Below, piece after piece: positions 43,851-53,191 of a DNA stretch of 64,000 nt. The notes beneath the pieces were generated by a model. It was not told the origin of the DNA, made no database searches, and saw only the letters and a list, made by a program, of their open reading frames with translations. Each line of letters begins with the position of its first letter. The stretch's first letter is position 1. The stretch spans positions 28,991 to 92,990 of the forward strand of contig DHOR01000049.1 of assembly GCA_002409995.1 (NCBI GenBank), in the 5' to 3' direction. This stretch comes from Hungatella sp. UBA5385 (GTDB lineage Bacteria; Bacillota; Clostridia; Lachnospirales; Lachnospiraceae). The position numbers were made by a program, and so were the translations under genes.

Positions 43851-45953
43851 TTATCCTTCTGTTCTGTCCACCTTAGAGGCACGTTCTTCCACCTGACTCT
43901 TCTGAACATCACCAGGTGCCTGCTCATAACGGCTGAACTCATATTCATATACTCCCATACCGCCTGTCATAGAGCGAAGGTCTGTATTATATCCATACAG
44001 CTCTGACATGGGAACATCAGCTTCAATCACCTGTTTTCCGCTGTGATTGGAATTCATTCCAAGAACACGGCCTCGTCTTCTGTTTAAATCACCCATAACA
44101 TCACCTGTAAACTTATCAGGTACAATAACCTTCAGTGATGCAATAGGCTCAAGAAGTACAGGATTGGCCTCCATAAAGCCCTTCTTAAATGCCATAGTTG
44201 CTGCCATCTTAAATGCAAGCTCTGAAGAATCTACCGGGTGATAGGAACCATCGGTAAGTGTCGCCTTTAATCCTACCACTGGATAAGCTGCCAAAGGTCC
44301 TTTCAGAACACATTCTGCAATTCCCTTTTCTACAGCAGGGAAGTAGTTCTTAGGAACTGCTCCGCCGAATACAGTCTCTTCAAATATATAAGGAGTCTCT
44401 AAATCTCCGGAAGGCTCAAAGGTCATCTTAACATCACCAAACTGACCATGTCCGCCAGACTGCTTCTTATATCTTCCTGCAACCTCCACTTTCTTACGGA
44501 TAGTCTCACGGAAAGCGAATTTAGGTTTGCTCAGTTCTATCTCTACTTTATAACGGCTTAAAAGCTTACTTACTACTACATCCAGCTGCTGGTCACCGAT
44601 TCCATACAGAAGTGACTGACGGTTCTCTGTATCATTAACTACCTTCAAGGTCCAGTCTTCTTCTGTCAGCTTGGAAAGTGCACTTGCTACCTTGTCATCA
44701 TCGCCTTTTGTCTTGGTTTTATAACGCATATACGTATATGGAACGGAAATCTCAGGCTTATGATATACAATAGGAGCAGAGCGAAGTGCAATGGTATCAC
44801 CTGTCTGTGTAACGTTAAGCTTGGACACCGCACCGATATCTCCAGCCCTTAACTCAGTAACCTCAATGGCCTCCTTACCTCTTAAGATGTAAATCTTGCC
44901 GATCTTCTCTTCTGTATCCTTATTCACATTATAGATACTGATGTCAGGTTTTAATGTACCTGTACATATCTTCATAAATGAGTACTTACCGATAAATGGA
45001 TCGATAATGGTCTTAAATACTCTTGCTGAAAGAGAAACATCGTCATTATATTTGGCTGTAAAGCGCTCACCTGTGGAAACATCCACTCCAATACACTCAT
45101 AATGGTCAGGTGATGGGAAATACTTATCAATTGCCTGAAGCACCATCTTAGCGCCCTGTGCATGAATACCGGAGCCTAAGAGAACAGGTACAATATTACC
45201 TTCAATCACATGTTCACGAAGTGCTGATGAAATCTCATCCAGTGTAAACTCTTCACCGGAGAAATAGCGTTCCATATATTCTTCGCTGGTCTCAGCCACA
45301 GCCTCCATAAGAGCTTCGCGGGCAATCCCTAAGTTCTTCTGGGAGTACTCGGGAATCTCACATTCTTCATAATCACTGTTCACCGTAAATCTGCGGCCTG
45401 CCATCTTAACTACATTAACAAAGCCTACAAACTTCTCATTCTCACGAATCGGAAGGTGGAAAGGAGCGATCTTTCTTCCGAATTCCTTCTCAAGTTTTAA
45501 GAGCAGTTCACGGTAGCTGGCATGGTCATCATCCATATTGGTAACAAAGAACAGACGAGGAAGCTTATACTTCTCGCAAAGTTCCCATGCCTTATATGTT
45601 CCAACTTCTATTCCAGCCTTACAGTTTACAACGATTACTGCTGCATCTGCAACGCTGATTGCCTCTTCTACTTCACCTACAAAATCAAAATACCCGGGAG
45701 TGTCCAACAAATTAATTTTAATCGGTCCGTCTTCGCCTTCATATTCTAAGGGAATCAGAGTGGTTGAGATTGAGAACTGCCTCTTAATCTCTTCCTTATC
45801 ATAATCGCTGATGGTATTACCATCAGTAATCTTGCCCATTCTGGTAATAGAACCAGTGATTAACGCCATTGCCTCAGCAAGCGTTGTCTTACCGGCGCCT
45901 CCATGCCCAAGTAAGGCGACGTTACGGATTTGCTTTGTTCCATATACGTTCAT
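43851..45953 (-). CDS. Elongation factor G paralogue (EF-G2-like GTPase)
   Basis: This roughly 700-residue protein has the five-domain EF-G layout: P-loop GHGGAGKTT, DTPGYFDFVGE, domain II, and domains III-V with VVGLKATLTDGSYHPVDSSE and DLNRRRGRVLGM. The nucleotide motif NKMD reads TNMD, and switch I reads KRQFSISTT where true EF-G has RGITIT. These changes and the absence of rpsL/rpsG/tuf neighbours point to an EF-G paralogue instead of the housekeeping factor. Its role is not established. The start MNVYGTKQ (45953) is chosen over an ATG six bases upstream that is too close to the AGGAGG. Confidence 0.88.
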   Translation of the reverse strand: MNVYGTKQIRNVALLGHGGAGKTTLAEAMALITGSITRMGKITDGNTISDYDKEEIKRQFSISTTLIPLEYEGEDGPIKINLLDTPGYFDFVGEVEEAISVADAAVIVVNCKAGIEVGTYKAWELCEKYKLPRLFFVTNMDDDHASYRELLLKLEKEFGRKIAPFHLPIRENEKFVGFVNVVKMAGRRFTVNSDYEECEIPEYSQKNLGIAREALMEAVAETSEEYMERYFSGEEFTLDEISSALREHVIEGNIVPVLLGSGIHAQGAKMVLQAIDKYFPSPDHYECIGVDVSTGERFTAKYNDDVSLSARVFKTIIDPFIGKYSFMKICTGTLKPDISIYNVNKDTEEKIGKIYILRGKEAIEVTELRAGDIGAVSKLNVTQTGDTIALRSAPIVYHKPEISVPYTYMRYKTKTKGDDDKVASALSKLTEEDWTLKVVNDTENRQSLLYGIGDQQLDVVVSKLLSRYKVEIELSKPKFAFRETIRKKVEVAGRYKKQSGGHGQFGDVKMTFEPSGDLETPYIFEETVFGGAVPKNYFPAVEKGIAECVLKGPLAAYPVVGLKATLTDGSYHPVDSSELAFKMAATMAFKKGFMEANPVLLEPIASLKVIVPDKFTGDVMGDLNRRRGRVLGMNSNHSGKQVIEADVPMSELYGYNTDLRSMTGGMGVYEYEFSRYEQAPGDVQKSQVEERASKVDRTEG

Positions 45954-46079
45954 AAACATTCCTCCTGTTCAGTATTTAAGTCTATGAGGATATTTTACTA
46001 AAAATGTCGCAAAATTGCAAGCAAAACATGCAATTTGCACAAGTATTTTTATTTCTCTTTCAATTACCTTATTTTACAA

Positions 46080-46110
46080 AAAAAGACAGGATTTTTCCTG
46101 CCTGTTTTTG
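46080..46110 (-). terminator. Terminator of the YHYH protein gene
   Basis: A-run plus ACAGG pairs with CCTGT plus T-run around a ten-base loop. The minus strand ends in CTTTTTTTG. Confidence 0.7.
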
Positions 46111-46141
46111 TAGTACTTTCTTAGTGTTTTATCCTGTTCTA

Positions 46142-46696
46142 CTATTTCATTTTTCCATCAGTATCAAAATTATAGGTTTTCTTGTCAATTGTTGCATAGC
46201 CGGTAACCATGTGACCGCTTTCGTCAAAATAATACCAGTCATCTCCCAGCTTCTGCCAGCCATTTACCATGTAGCCATCGTCGTTAAAATAATAACGGCA
46301 GTCATTGATATCAGCAAATGTACTCTTTAAATAAGAATCCTTCCCTGTCTGATACCACCAGCCATTATTATCCTGCTGCCAACAGGGATATGCTGCCTTT
46401 GCCTCGGTTTTCGCAGCTTCTGTCTCCTTTACCGGATTAGCAGGCTGACTGGCATTGGAACTATAAGGGCATACTCCATTGGTATGCAGATGTGCGGGAT
46501 ACCCCCCACAGTGGTAATGATAACTTCCCAAACCGCTCTTGTTCTTATTATCCTTGTGTCCTCCACTGCTGTCCGTTCTTCCTGAATGTGCCTCTGCTTC
46601 CATCAGAAACGGGGCTTCTGCAGAAAAAGTAAGTGTCCCCATAGTCATCATGCCGCACATTACGTAAACTGCAATTCTTTTGACTGATTTTCTCAT
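46142..46696 (-). CDS. Secreted YHYH-domain protein with cell-wall-binding repeats
   Basis: This 184-residue protein has a signal peptide (about 1-36), then a short His/Cys/Gly module: HSGRTDSSGGHKDNKNKSG, YHYHCGG and AHLHTNGVCPY (about 37-80). A linker rich in Ala/Lys/Glu follows. The C-terminal 75 residues contain choline-binding-type repeats (WWYQTGKDSYLK; YYFNDDGYMVNGWQKLGDDW; YYFDESGHMVTGY). The YHYH module probably binds metal; its activity is unknown. The repeats should hold it at the cell surface. It is a single gene. Confidence 0.85.
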   Translation of the reverse strand: MRKSVKRIAVYVMCGMMTMGTLTFSAEAPFLMEAEAHSGRTDSSGGHKDNKNKSGLGSYHYHCGGYPAHLHTNGVCPYSSNASQPANPVKETEAAKTEAKAAYPCWQQDNNGWWYQTGKDSYLKSTFADINDCRYYFNDDGYMVNGWQKLGDDWYYFDESGHMVTGYATIDKKTYNFDTDGKMK

Positions 46697-46834
46697 ACGC
46701 CTTTCCTTATCCTTTCCCTAATTAATTCTGACTGGTATTTTGTACAGTTCATTCCCATATTATAACACAATTCTTCTGATTTTTGACTATAGATATGGTA
46801 TTTTGTTGAATCAATTAAGTATTTTTTACTAATT

Positions 46835-46898
46835 CACGTTAATGCGTTGAAGATTAACGTGCAAAAGCGTTGACAAGATTCTCCCAATCCTTTACAAT
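46835..46898 (+). promoter_or_regulatory. Promoter and upstream dyad of the aroF-tyrA-aroA operon
   Basis: TTGACA (46870-46875), 17 bases, TACAAT (46893-46898). Just upstream is a perfect 9-bp inverted repeat, CACGTTAAT (46835-46843) and ATTAACGTG (46853-46861), ending nine bases before the -35 box. A smaller dyad, TTACAAT and ATTGTAA (46892-46917), covers the -10 and start region. Either could be a regulator site. No T-box or other riboswitch is visible. Confidence 0.7.
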
Positions 46899-46934
46899 GG
46901 GGTTTAAGTTATTGTAAAAAGAGAGGGAAAGAAA

Positions 46935-47945
46935 ATGATTATTATTATGAAACCTAATGCCTCCGAAGCAGCTGTGGGGAGGATTAAAAATCTTATTGAA
47001 TCAAACGGACTTCAGGCTCATTTATCAGAAGGTGCAGAAGTTACGATTGTCGGTGTTGTAGGAGACAAAACAAAACTTCAGGGAGCCAACATTGAGATGT
47101 TGGAAGGCGTTGATAAAATTGTAGCCGTTACAGAATCCTATAAACTGGTTAATAAAAAATTCCACCCGGAGGATTCAATTATCTCCGTTGGAAATGCGAA
47201 AATCGGTCCAGGTCATTTGACTTTAATGGCTGGTCCATGTGCCATTGAAAACCATGATATGGTTCTGGAAACTGCCTATGCAGTGAAAAAGGCAGGTGCC
47301 CAGTTCCTTCGCGGCGGTGCATACAAGCCAAGAACCTCACCTTACGCTTTCCAGGGTCTGGAGGAGGAAGGACTTCGTTATATGAAGGAAGCCAGAGAAG
47401 CTACAGGCCTTAATATTGTCTGTGAGGTAACCAGTCTCCGTTCTCTGGAAACAGCAGCAAAATATGTGGATATGATGCAGATCGGAGCCCGCAACATGCA
47501 GAACTTCGAGCTGCTAAAGGAAGCAGGCAAAGCCGGAGTCCCTGTTCTGTTAAAGAGAGGGCTTTCCGCAACCATTGATGAGTGGCTTAATGCTGCTGAG
47601 TATATTGCATCAGAAGGAAATACAGACATTGTTCTCTGTGAACGGGGAATTCGTACCTTTGAGACTGCTACGAGAAATACTTTAGATATCAGTGCAGTTC
47701 CTGTGATCAGAGCTAAGAGTCATCTGCCCATTCTTATTGACCCAAGCCATGCAACAGGAGTCCGCGCTTATATAGAACCCATTTCCAAGGCTGCTATTGC
47801 AGTTGGTGCAGACGGACTGATTGTGGAAGTTCATCCACGTCCTTCCTGTGCTCTCTCCGACGGACCACAGTCCTTAACCTTTGAACAATTTGAACATTTA
47901 ACAAAAGAATTAGAGCCTTATGCAAAACTTGCAGGGAGGGAATAA
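46935..47945 (+). CDS. aroF: 3-deoxy-7-phosphoheptulonate (DAHP) synthase with regulatory N-terminus
   Basis: This 336-residue enzyme joins phosphoenolpyruvate and erythrose 4-phosphate, the first step of aromatic amino acid synthesis. The first 70 residues form a ferredoxin-like regulatory domain (MIIIMKPNASEAAVGRI to ILEG-type end), as in the Thermotoga-type I-beta enzyme, which is feedback-inhibited by Tyr or Phe. The barrel follows with LMAGPCAIENHDM, RGGAYKPRTSPYAFQG, IGARNMQNFELL and LIDPSHATG. It is followed within three bases by tyrA. Confidence 0.95.
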   Translation: MIIIMKPNASEAAVGRIKNLIESNGLQAHLSEGAEVTIVGVVGDKTKLQGANIEMLEGVDKIVAVTESYKLVNKKFHPEDSIISVGNAKIGPGHLTLMAGPCAIENHDMVLETAYAVKKAGAQFLRGGAYKPRTSPYAFQGLEEEGLRYMKEAREATGLNIVCEVTSLRSLETAAKYVDMMQIGARNMQNFELLKEAGKAGVPVLLKRGLSATIDEWLNAAEYIASEGNTDIVLCERGIRTFETATRNTLDISAVPVIRAKSHLPILIDPSHATGVRAYIEPISKAAIAVGADGLIVEVHPRPSCALSDGPQSLTFEQFEHLTKELEPYAKLAGRE

Positions 47946-47948
47946 TCA

Positions 47949-49043
47949 ATGAGTGATTCCACCATTGCCTTTATCGGCCTTGGTCTCATAGGCGGCTCCA
48001 TAGCCAGAGGGATCAAGCGGGAGCAACCCAATACGAAAATAATGGCATATATGAGAACGCGCTCTAAGCTTCTTGCCGCACAAGAGGATGGTATCGTTGA
48101 TACCATCCTTGAAGGCGTTTCAGAGGAGCTTAGAGAATGCGATCTCATTTTTCTATGTACGCCAGTGGAATATAATGCCCAGTATCTGGCTGATATCCGC
48201 CCATTTTTAAAGCCTGGGGCTATTATAACAGATGTTGGCAGCACAAAAGCTGACATTCACCAGCATGTCATAGAACTGGGCATGGAGGATTGTTTTATAG
48301 GCGGTCACCCAATGGCAGGCTCTGAAAAAACCGGATATGAAAATTCCACGGACCACCTTCTGGAAAGTGCCTACTATATTATCACTCCAACTGCCAAATC
48401 CACAAAGGAGCAGACAGACAGACTGGTTAAGGTAGCTGAAACAATCGGTTCCATTCCGCTCGTTCTTGACTATGAAGAGCATGACAAGGTCACTGCTGCA
48501 ATCAGCCATCTGCCTCATATTGTGGCTTCCAGTCTTGTAAATCTGGTAAAGGACAATGATAATCAAGAAGGGCTGATGAAACGGCTGGCTGCAGGGGGAT
48601 TTAAGGATATTACAAGAATTGCCTCCTCTTCTCCTGAGATGTGGGAGCAGATTTGCATGACAAACCGCAAAAATCTGGCTTCTATTCTGGAAGCTTATAT
48701 TGCTTCTTTAAATGAGACTTTAAATGAGCTGAATCGGCAGGATAACAACTATTTATATCAATTATTTGAGACATCCAGAGATTATCGGAATTCATTTTCA
48801 GAGAAGGCACCTGGTGCTATTACTCCGGAATTCTCCTTTACTGTGGATATCGTTGATGAGGTTGGTTCTATCTCCACTCTTTCTGTGATACTTGCTGCTA
48901 AGGGAATCAGCATTAAGAATATTGGGATTAATCATAACAGAGAGCATGGGGAAGGTGCTTTAAGAATTGTATTTTATGATCAAAAATCTATGGATCAGGC
49001 ATGGGAACAGCTGGAGCGCTATCATTATGATTTATTCTATTAG
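47949..49043 (+). CDS. tyrA: Prephenate dehydrogenase with ACT domain
   Basis: This 364-residue NAD-dependent enzyme converts prephenate to 4-hydroxyphenylpyruvate for tyrosine. The nucleotide motif GLGLIGGSIARGI is at 10-22. GGHPMAGSEKTGYENS lies near 117 and carries the prephenate-binding histidine. An ACT domain occupies the last 75 residues (FTVDIVDEVGSISTLSVIL), the likely site of tyrosine inhibition. It lies between aroF and aroA in one operon. Confidence 0.95.
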   Translation: MSDSTIAFIGLGLIGGSIARGIKREQPNTKIMAYMRTRSKLLAAQEDGIVDTILEGVSEELRECDLIFLCTPVEYNAQYLADIRPFLKPGAIITDVGSTKADIHQHVIELGMEDCFIGGHPMAGSEKTGYENSTDHLLESAYYIITPTAKSTKEQTDRLVKVAETIGSIPLVLDYEEHDKVTAAISHLPHIVASSLVNLVKDNDNQEGLMKRLAAGGFKDITRIASSSPEMWEQICMTNRKNLASILEAYIASLNETLNELNRQDNNYLYQLFETSRDYRNSFSEKAPGAITPEFSFTVDIVDEVGSISTLSVILAAKGISIKNIGINHNREHGEGALRIVFYDQKSMDQAWEQLERYHYDLFY

Positions 49044-49055
49044 AGAGGAATGTAC

Positions 49056-50336
49056 ATGAAATTTAAAAAAGCAACACATTTAAAAGGGGAAGTCACTGTT
49101 CCTGGCGATAAATCCATATCACACCGCAGTGTGATGCTTGGCTCCATTGCCAAAGGAACTACGGAAATCCATCATTTTCTTCAGGGTGCAGACTGTCTTT
49201 CTACCATTGATTGTTTCAGACAGATGGGGGTGGAGATTGATAATAAAGGTGATACTGTTATTGTCCATGGAAATGGGCTTCATGGATTAAAGAGACCTGA
49301 GGCTGTTTTAGACTGCGGCAACAGCGGAACTTCTGTAAGACTGATGTCCGGAATTTTAGCTGCTCAGGATTTTGATGTTACTTTAACAGGGGATGAGTCT
49401 ATACAAACTCGGCCTATGAAGCGAATTATGGAGCCTCTTGCTCTTATGGGGGCAGATATTAAGAGTGTGCGGGGCAATGACTGTGCTCCTCTTGTTATCA
49501 CAGGTCAAAAGCTTCATGGAATCTCCTATATAAGCAAAATACCTTCTGCACAGGTAAAATCCGCCATTCTTCTGGCAGGTCTTTACGCAGATAGTCCTAC
49601 CAGTGTAACAGAGACCTATATATCCAGAAATCATTCGGAAATCATGTTAAACTATTTTGGCGGCAATGTTGTAACAGAAGGCACAACAGCTACTATTACA
49701 CCTGTATCTCAGCTCTATGGCAATAAGGTTTTAGTACCTGGAGATATCTCCTCTGCTGCCTATTTTATTGCTGCAGGTCTTATGATAGAAGGATCGGAAA
49801 TTCTTATTAAGCAGGTTGGAATCAATCCTACCCGTGACGGAATTCTTCATGTATGCAGAAATATGGGGGCTGATATTACTCTTCTCAATGAAAACAGGGA
49901 TTCCGGCGAACCTACTGCTGACATTCTGGTGCGCCATGGAAAACTTCGTGGAACGGTTATTGAAGGTGCTATTATTCCAACTCTCATTGATGAACTTCCC
50001 ATGATTGCTGCTATGGCATGTATGGCTGAAGGGGAAACTGTGATTAAGGATGCGGCTGAACTGAAGGTGAAGGAATCCAACCGGCTTGAGATTATGGTGA
50101 AAAATCTGGCTGCTATGGGGGCTGATATTACCGAAACTGAGGATGGTATGATTATACGGGGCGGAAATGCTCTTCATGGAGCTGTGATAGACAGTAAGCT
50201 GGATCACCGCATTGCTATGACATTTGCAGTTACCGGGCTTTGTGCTGATGGGGAAACGGAGATTCTTGGCGCTGATTGTGTGAATATCTCTTATCCGGGG
50301 TTTTATGGGGATTTAGAGATGTTGGTGAGAGGGTGA
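49056..50336 (+). CDS. aroA: 3-phosphoshikimate 1-carboxyvinyltransferase (EPSP synthase)
   Basis: This 426-residue enzyme joins phosphoenolpyruvate to shikimate 3-phosphate. Motifs include VPGDKSISHRSVMLG, LDCGNSGTSVRLMSG, RPMKRIMEPL, and DELPMIAAMACMAEG with KVKESNRLE. The Gly near NSGTS and the QRP-like region show no obvious change. The start is ATG 49056; an ATG six bases earlier overlaps the AGAGGA site. It is the last gene of the aroF-tyrA-aroA unit. Other shikimate genes are not in the window. Confidence 0.96.
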   Translation: MKFKKATHLKGEVTVPGDKSISHRSVMLGSIAKGTTEIHHFLQGADCLSTIDCFRQMGVEIDNKGDTVIVHGNGLHGLKRPEAVLDCGNSGTSVRLMSGILAAQDFDVTLTGDESIQTRPMKRIMEPLALMGADIKSVRGNDCAPLVITGQKLHGISYISKIPSAQVKSAILLAGLYADSPTSVTETYISRNHSEIMLNYFGGNVVTEGTTATITPVSQLYGNKVLVPGDISSAAYFIAAGLMIEGSEILIKQVGINPTRDGILHVCRNMGADITLLNENRDSGEPTADILVRHGKLRGTVIEGAIIPTLIDELPMIAAMACMAEGETVIKDAAELKVKESNRLEIMVKNLAAMGADITETEDGMIIRGGNALHGAVIDSKLDHRIAMTFAVTGLCADGETEILGADCVNISYPGFYGDLEMLVRG

Positions 50337-50441
50337 GTATTTCATAGACTTTTCTTGCACATTTATCTGTGATTTAGTTTACTAAATTGGAATTTAGATG
50401 ATCTGTTATAACTATAAATTTATATGAGGGAGTATAATGGT

Positions 50442-50882
50442 ATGATAACACTAAAGGAAGTCACTCGTAATAATTTTGATGATGTTATTAAACTTTCAGT
50501 ATTTGATGAGCAGAAAGATTTTGTTGCCGATAATTTATATTCATTAGCTCAAGCAAAAGCGATGCCAGAATGTGTTCCATTTGCTGTTTATAATGATAAT
50601 GATTTGGTAGGCTATGTGATGTACTGTTTGGATTTCGAAGATAAAGAATACTGGATATGCCGTCTTATGATAGACAAGAAGTTTCAAAAAAAAGGATATG
50701 GCCGTGCAACTATGCAATGCGTGTTATCCTTATTGATGAAAGATAGGGAGCATAATAAAGTCTATTTAAGTTTTGAACCTGAAAATTTAATAGCAAAAAA
50801 ATTATATGAGCAACTTGGCTTTGTTGCAGATGGAAGAGTTATTGAAGGTGAAATTGTATATTATTTAGAATATAGTAGGTAA
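50442..50882 (+). CDS. GNAT family N-acetyltransferase, BltD/SpeG-like
   Basis: This roughly 146-residue enzyme moves acetyl from CoA to an amine. The CoA motif is RLMIDKKFQKKGYGRATMQ, and the C-terminal LSFEPENLIAKKLYEQLGF is typical of spermidine and diamine acetyltransferases (BltD, SpeG, PaiA). Substrate is inferred only. The gene is noticeably more AT-rich than the aro operon before it, which may mean later acquisition. ATG 50442 fits the GGGAG site better than ATG 50424. Confidence 0.82.
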   Translation: MITLKEVTRNNFDDVIKLSVFDEQKDFVADNLYSLAQAKAMPECVPFAVYNDNDLVGYVMYCLDFEDKEYWICRLMIDKKFQKKGYGRATMQCVLSLLMKDREHNKVYLSFEPENLIAKKLYEQLGFVADGRVIEGEIVYYLEYSR

Positions 50883-50938
50883 GCACTAATAACTAAATAT
50901 CAATTTAACAGTATATTATCTACTCAGATAAAAACTTT

Positions 50939-50986
50939 ACAAGAGCCGTATCAATCACTCATTTAGAGTTCAGATACGGCTCTTGT
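50939..50986. terminator. Terminator between acetyltransferase and DUF4261 genes
   Basis: ACAAGAGCCGTATC and GATACGGCTCTTGT are exact 14-base arms with a 20-base loop. It lies between converging genes and could act both ways. Confidence 0.85.
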
Positions 50987-50999
50987 AATTAATAATTTT

Positions 51000-51875
51000 T
51001 TATCTGTCTCCTCCAGCAAGTTCTCCTGCATGAATATCAAGTACCACTCTGGCAGGACCTGCAAGGGCTTCCTCATGCCTGCATTTCCACTTTTCTCCGT
51101 CAATTCCCTCTACTGTGTTGCCATCTTCAATCACATCACCATAATGGTACAGATAAGCTGCCAGATTCCTTAAGAATCTTACTGCATCATCAGGCTCAAT
51201 CTCTTTGCAGTGCAGCTGTAAGTCAGGAAGGCCCAGAGCTGCAAAACCCATAGTATCAAATAACATCTCATCGGAGCCTGTCAATGTGAAAAACCTTACA
51301 TTGAGACCGCCATCAAGAAAATGAAGATTCTTTGCATTCCAGCTTGTCTTAAGATATTTCTCTCTCGGAACAAGGTTCTGGCTGTGAGGCCAATAGATGC
51401 CGATACAGTCTGGAAACATCTCCAGAATCAGGTCTGCATATTCTGCAAGAATTCCATACTGCTGCTCAAATGGTAAACCAGCTGCCAGCATATTACTTGC
51501 CATGATGGAATAATTGCATTTGGAGAGAAATCCTTCCTTATCTGGACATTTCCAGAAGTTTGCTATAGTCAGCCGGTCAAACTGATCCTGATCAAATTCA
51601 TCAGGTCCATATAGAACCAGTTGGGATGGCACTTCCCTCTCATCCTTTTCATAATAAACCTGATGATCCCACAATATAAATGAGGTGAGGTCCTGGGGAT
51701 TCTCGGGCATATAAGCAAATTCCTTAAGGGTTGTCACCTGACCAAACCTCCGGTTCATTGCACTTAAAAACACCGCCATATCAGGCATTACAGGTTTCTG
51801 TTCAAATACAGGCTTAAAAAAATATACAGACTGCCGGCTGCTTGCGAATTTATCTTCCTTGTTATCCATCTTCAT
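51000..51875 (-). CDS. DUF4261-domain protein
   Basis: This 291-residue soluble protein fits DUF4261: CIGIYWPHSQNLVPREKY, FLDGGLNVRFFTLTGSDEM and FDTMGFAALGLPDLQLH. The function of this family is unknown; it often sits near toxin-type or stress genes but no such gene is seen here. It is probably the last gene of a TetR / membrane protein / DUF4261 operon, 13 bases after the membrane protein. The second ATG (51869) is an equally good start. Confidence 0.8.
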   Translation of the reverse strand: MKMDNKEDKFASSRQSVYFFKPVFEQKPVMPDMAVFLSAMNRRFGQVTTLKEFAYMPENPQDLTSFILWDHQVYYEKDEREVPSQLVLYGPDEFDQDQFDRLTIANFWKCPDKEGFLSKCNYSIMASNMLAAGLPFEQQYGILAEYADLILEMFPDCIGIYWPHSQNLVPREKYLKTSWNAKNLHFLDGGLNVRFFTLTGSDEMLFDTMGFAALGLPDLQLHCKEIEPDDAVRFLRNLAAYLYHYGDVIEDGNTVEGIDGEKWKCRHEEALAGPARVVLDIHAGELAGGDR

Positions 51876-51888
51876 CTTCTCCTATGAA

Positions 51889-52548
51889 TCATTTACTTAA
51901 TCTCATCTCCCTGTATCCCATGGATACAATCCATACATAGGCACATGTTTTTGGAATCATCAACATTCCCACCAGAGGATATGCATCAGCCCATAATACA
52001 ACAGGGATATAGAATCCAAAGCTTAAGGTGATTGCCAGCCACATAAGGCCGAATCTCTTATCCTTTGTCTCCTTTGCTTTTTGATAAAATAATATTATCA
52101 TAAGAAGTCCCAATATGGCAAATGGTATATTGCGGTATATGCCCCAGGAAAGAGGTGCATCAGCACTGGTCCATGCATTTCCAGGCATGAAGCACAACAC
52201 AATACGTATAGCTGCCAGACCATATATAGTGTAAGTAAGCCCCTGATTTTCTGTCTTATATCTTCTTTTCCATATGTGATAAAGAATCACATAAAAAACA
52301 GTCATTGTTACAGAGGTAATAAACTTCCCCATTCCCAGTGATGCTGTATGGGCTGCTAAACCGTCTGTACACAGGGCATAGGCCCTTGGTACCAGATGAA
52401 ATGCATCACCACAGCCAAGGACTACCGCCATAATTCCAAAAAGCTTAATCTGTTTCCTGTCTCCTGCTCCCCTTATCATTAAAATTCCCATTGTAATCAC
52501 TGTTATTAAATAAACGATATCAAATAATGTTTCCATAATAGCCTGCAT
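51889..52548 (-). CDS. Seven-helix membrane protein of unknown function
   Basis: This 219-residue protein has about seven hydrophobic helices (first at about 8-24, last at about 192-210) with short loops. It does not show motifs of a known transporter to me. AAGGTGG precedes the ATG. It lies between a TetR regulator and a DUF4261 gene on the same strand, which suggests that it is the regulated product, perhaps a small-molecule sensor or transporter. That is inference. Confidence 0.78.
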   Translation of the reverse strand: MQAIMETLFDIVYLITVITMGILMIRGAGDRKQIKLFGIMAVVLGCGDAFHLVPRAYALCTDGLAAHTASLGMGKFITSVTMTVFYVILYHIWKRRYKTENQGLTYTIYGLAAIRIVLCFMPGNAWTSADAPLSWGIYRNIPFAILGLLMIILFYQKAKETKDKRFGLMWLAITLSFGFYIPVVLWADAYPLVGMLMIPKTCAYVWIVSMGYREMRLSK

Positions 52549-52603
52549 GTTCAGACCACCTTTCTGCTAATTTTAATGCTTCTGCTGCTAATTTTAACTT
52601 CTT

Positions 52604-53167
52604 CTACTTCTCGTAGAGTAATCGTGAAACAACCTCTTGTAAAAAGCTGCAGTTCTCCCTCTGTTCCTTCAACGCAAGAATCATGTTGGAAAATGCAAAG
52701 TCCATAAATTCTTCCATAGAAAACGTATCCGTCCAAATGTTTTCACGTACCCTTTTATCCCTTTTAAGAATCTGAATCAGACCTTGTTTCATATGATTGA
52801 TATAAAACTGTTCTGTTTCCTTCCCTTTTATAACTTCCTCAGGCTTTAGTCTGTCAATATCTTCCAGAAACTCTGTTTTAAATTGCTTTAGACTGGCAGA
52901 CAGACGGCTGTATACTTCATGAAGACTAGCGATAAAATCACTGCTGTTCACATCAAAGCTGCTTCTGTGAAATACATTTCTCCAGAATTCCTCCATTACC
53001 TCACCAATTAAATCCGCCTTAGAAGGATAATAATTATAAACAGTTCCGATTGCCACTCCTGTTTCAGATGCAAGGCGGCGGATACTCAGTTTTCCGATGC
53101 CTTCTTCATAGGCAATCTCTCCTGCACGCTTTAATAAAATCTCTTTGGACGTTGCTGATTTATTCAT
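52604..53167 (-). CDS. TetR/AcrR family regulator, self-regulated
   Basis: This 187-residue regulator has a clear N-terminal helix-turn-helix, IGKLSIRRLASETGVAIGTV followed by YNYYPSKADLIGEV. The C-terminal ligand domain is divergent. The start is MNKSATSK (53167), as the upstream TTG is too close to AGGAGG. A palindrome TGAACA-G-TGTTCA overlaps its own -10 box, so it should repress itself and the membrane protein and DUF4261 genes downstream. Confidence 0.9.
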   Translation of the reverse strand: MNKSATSKEILLKRAGEIAYEEGIGKLSIRRLASETGVAIGTVYNYYPSKADLIGEVMEEFWRNVFHRSSFDVNSSDFIASLHEVYSRLSASLKQFKTEFLEDIDRLKPEEVIKGKETEQFYINHMKQGLIQILKRDKRVRENIWTDTFSMEEFMDFAFSNMILALKEQRENCSFLQEVVSRLLYEK

Positions 53168-53191
53168 AGAATACAATTCCTCCTTTCAATG

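Noticed and set aside
43851..45953. EF-G-like gene as a tetracycline ribosomal protection protein
   Set aside because: Length and domain order match EF-G paralogues, and no Tet(M)-type leader or mobile element context is present.
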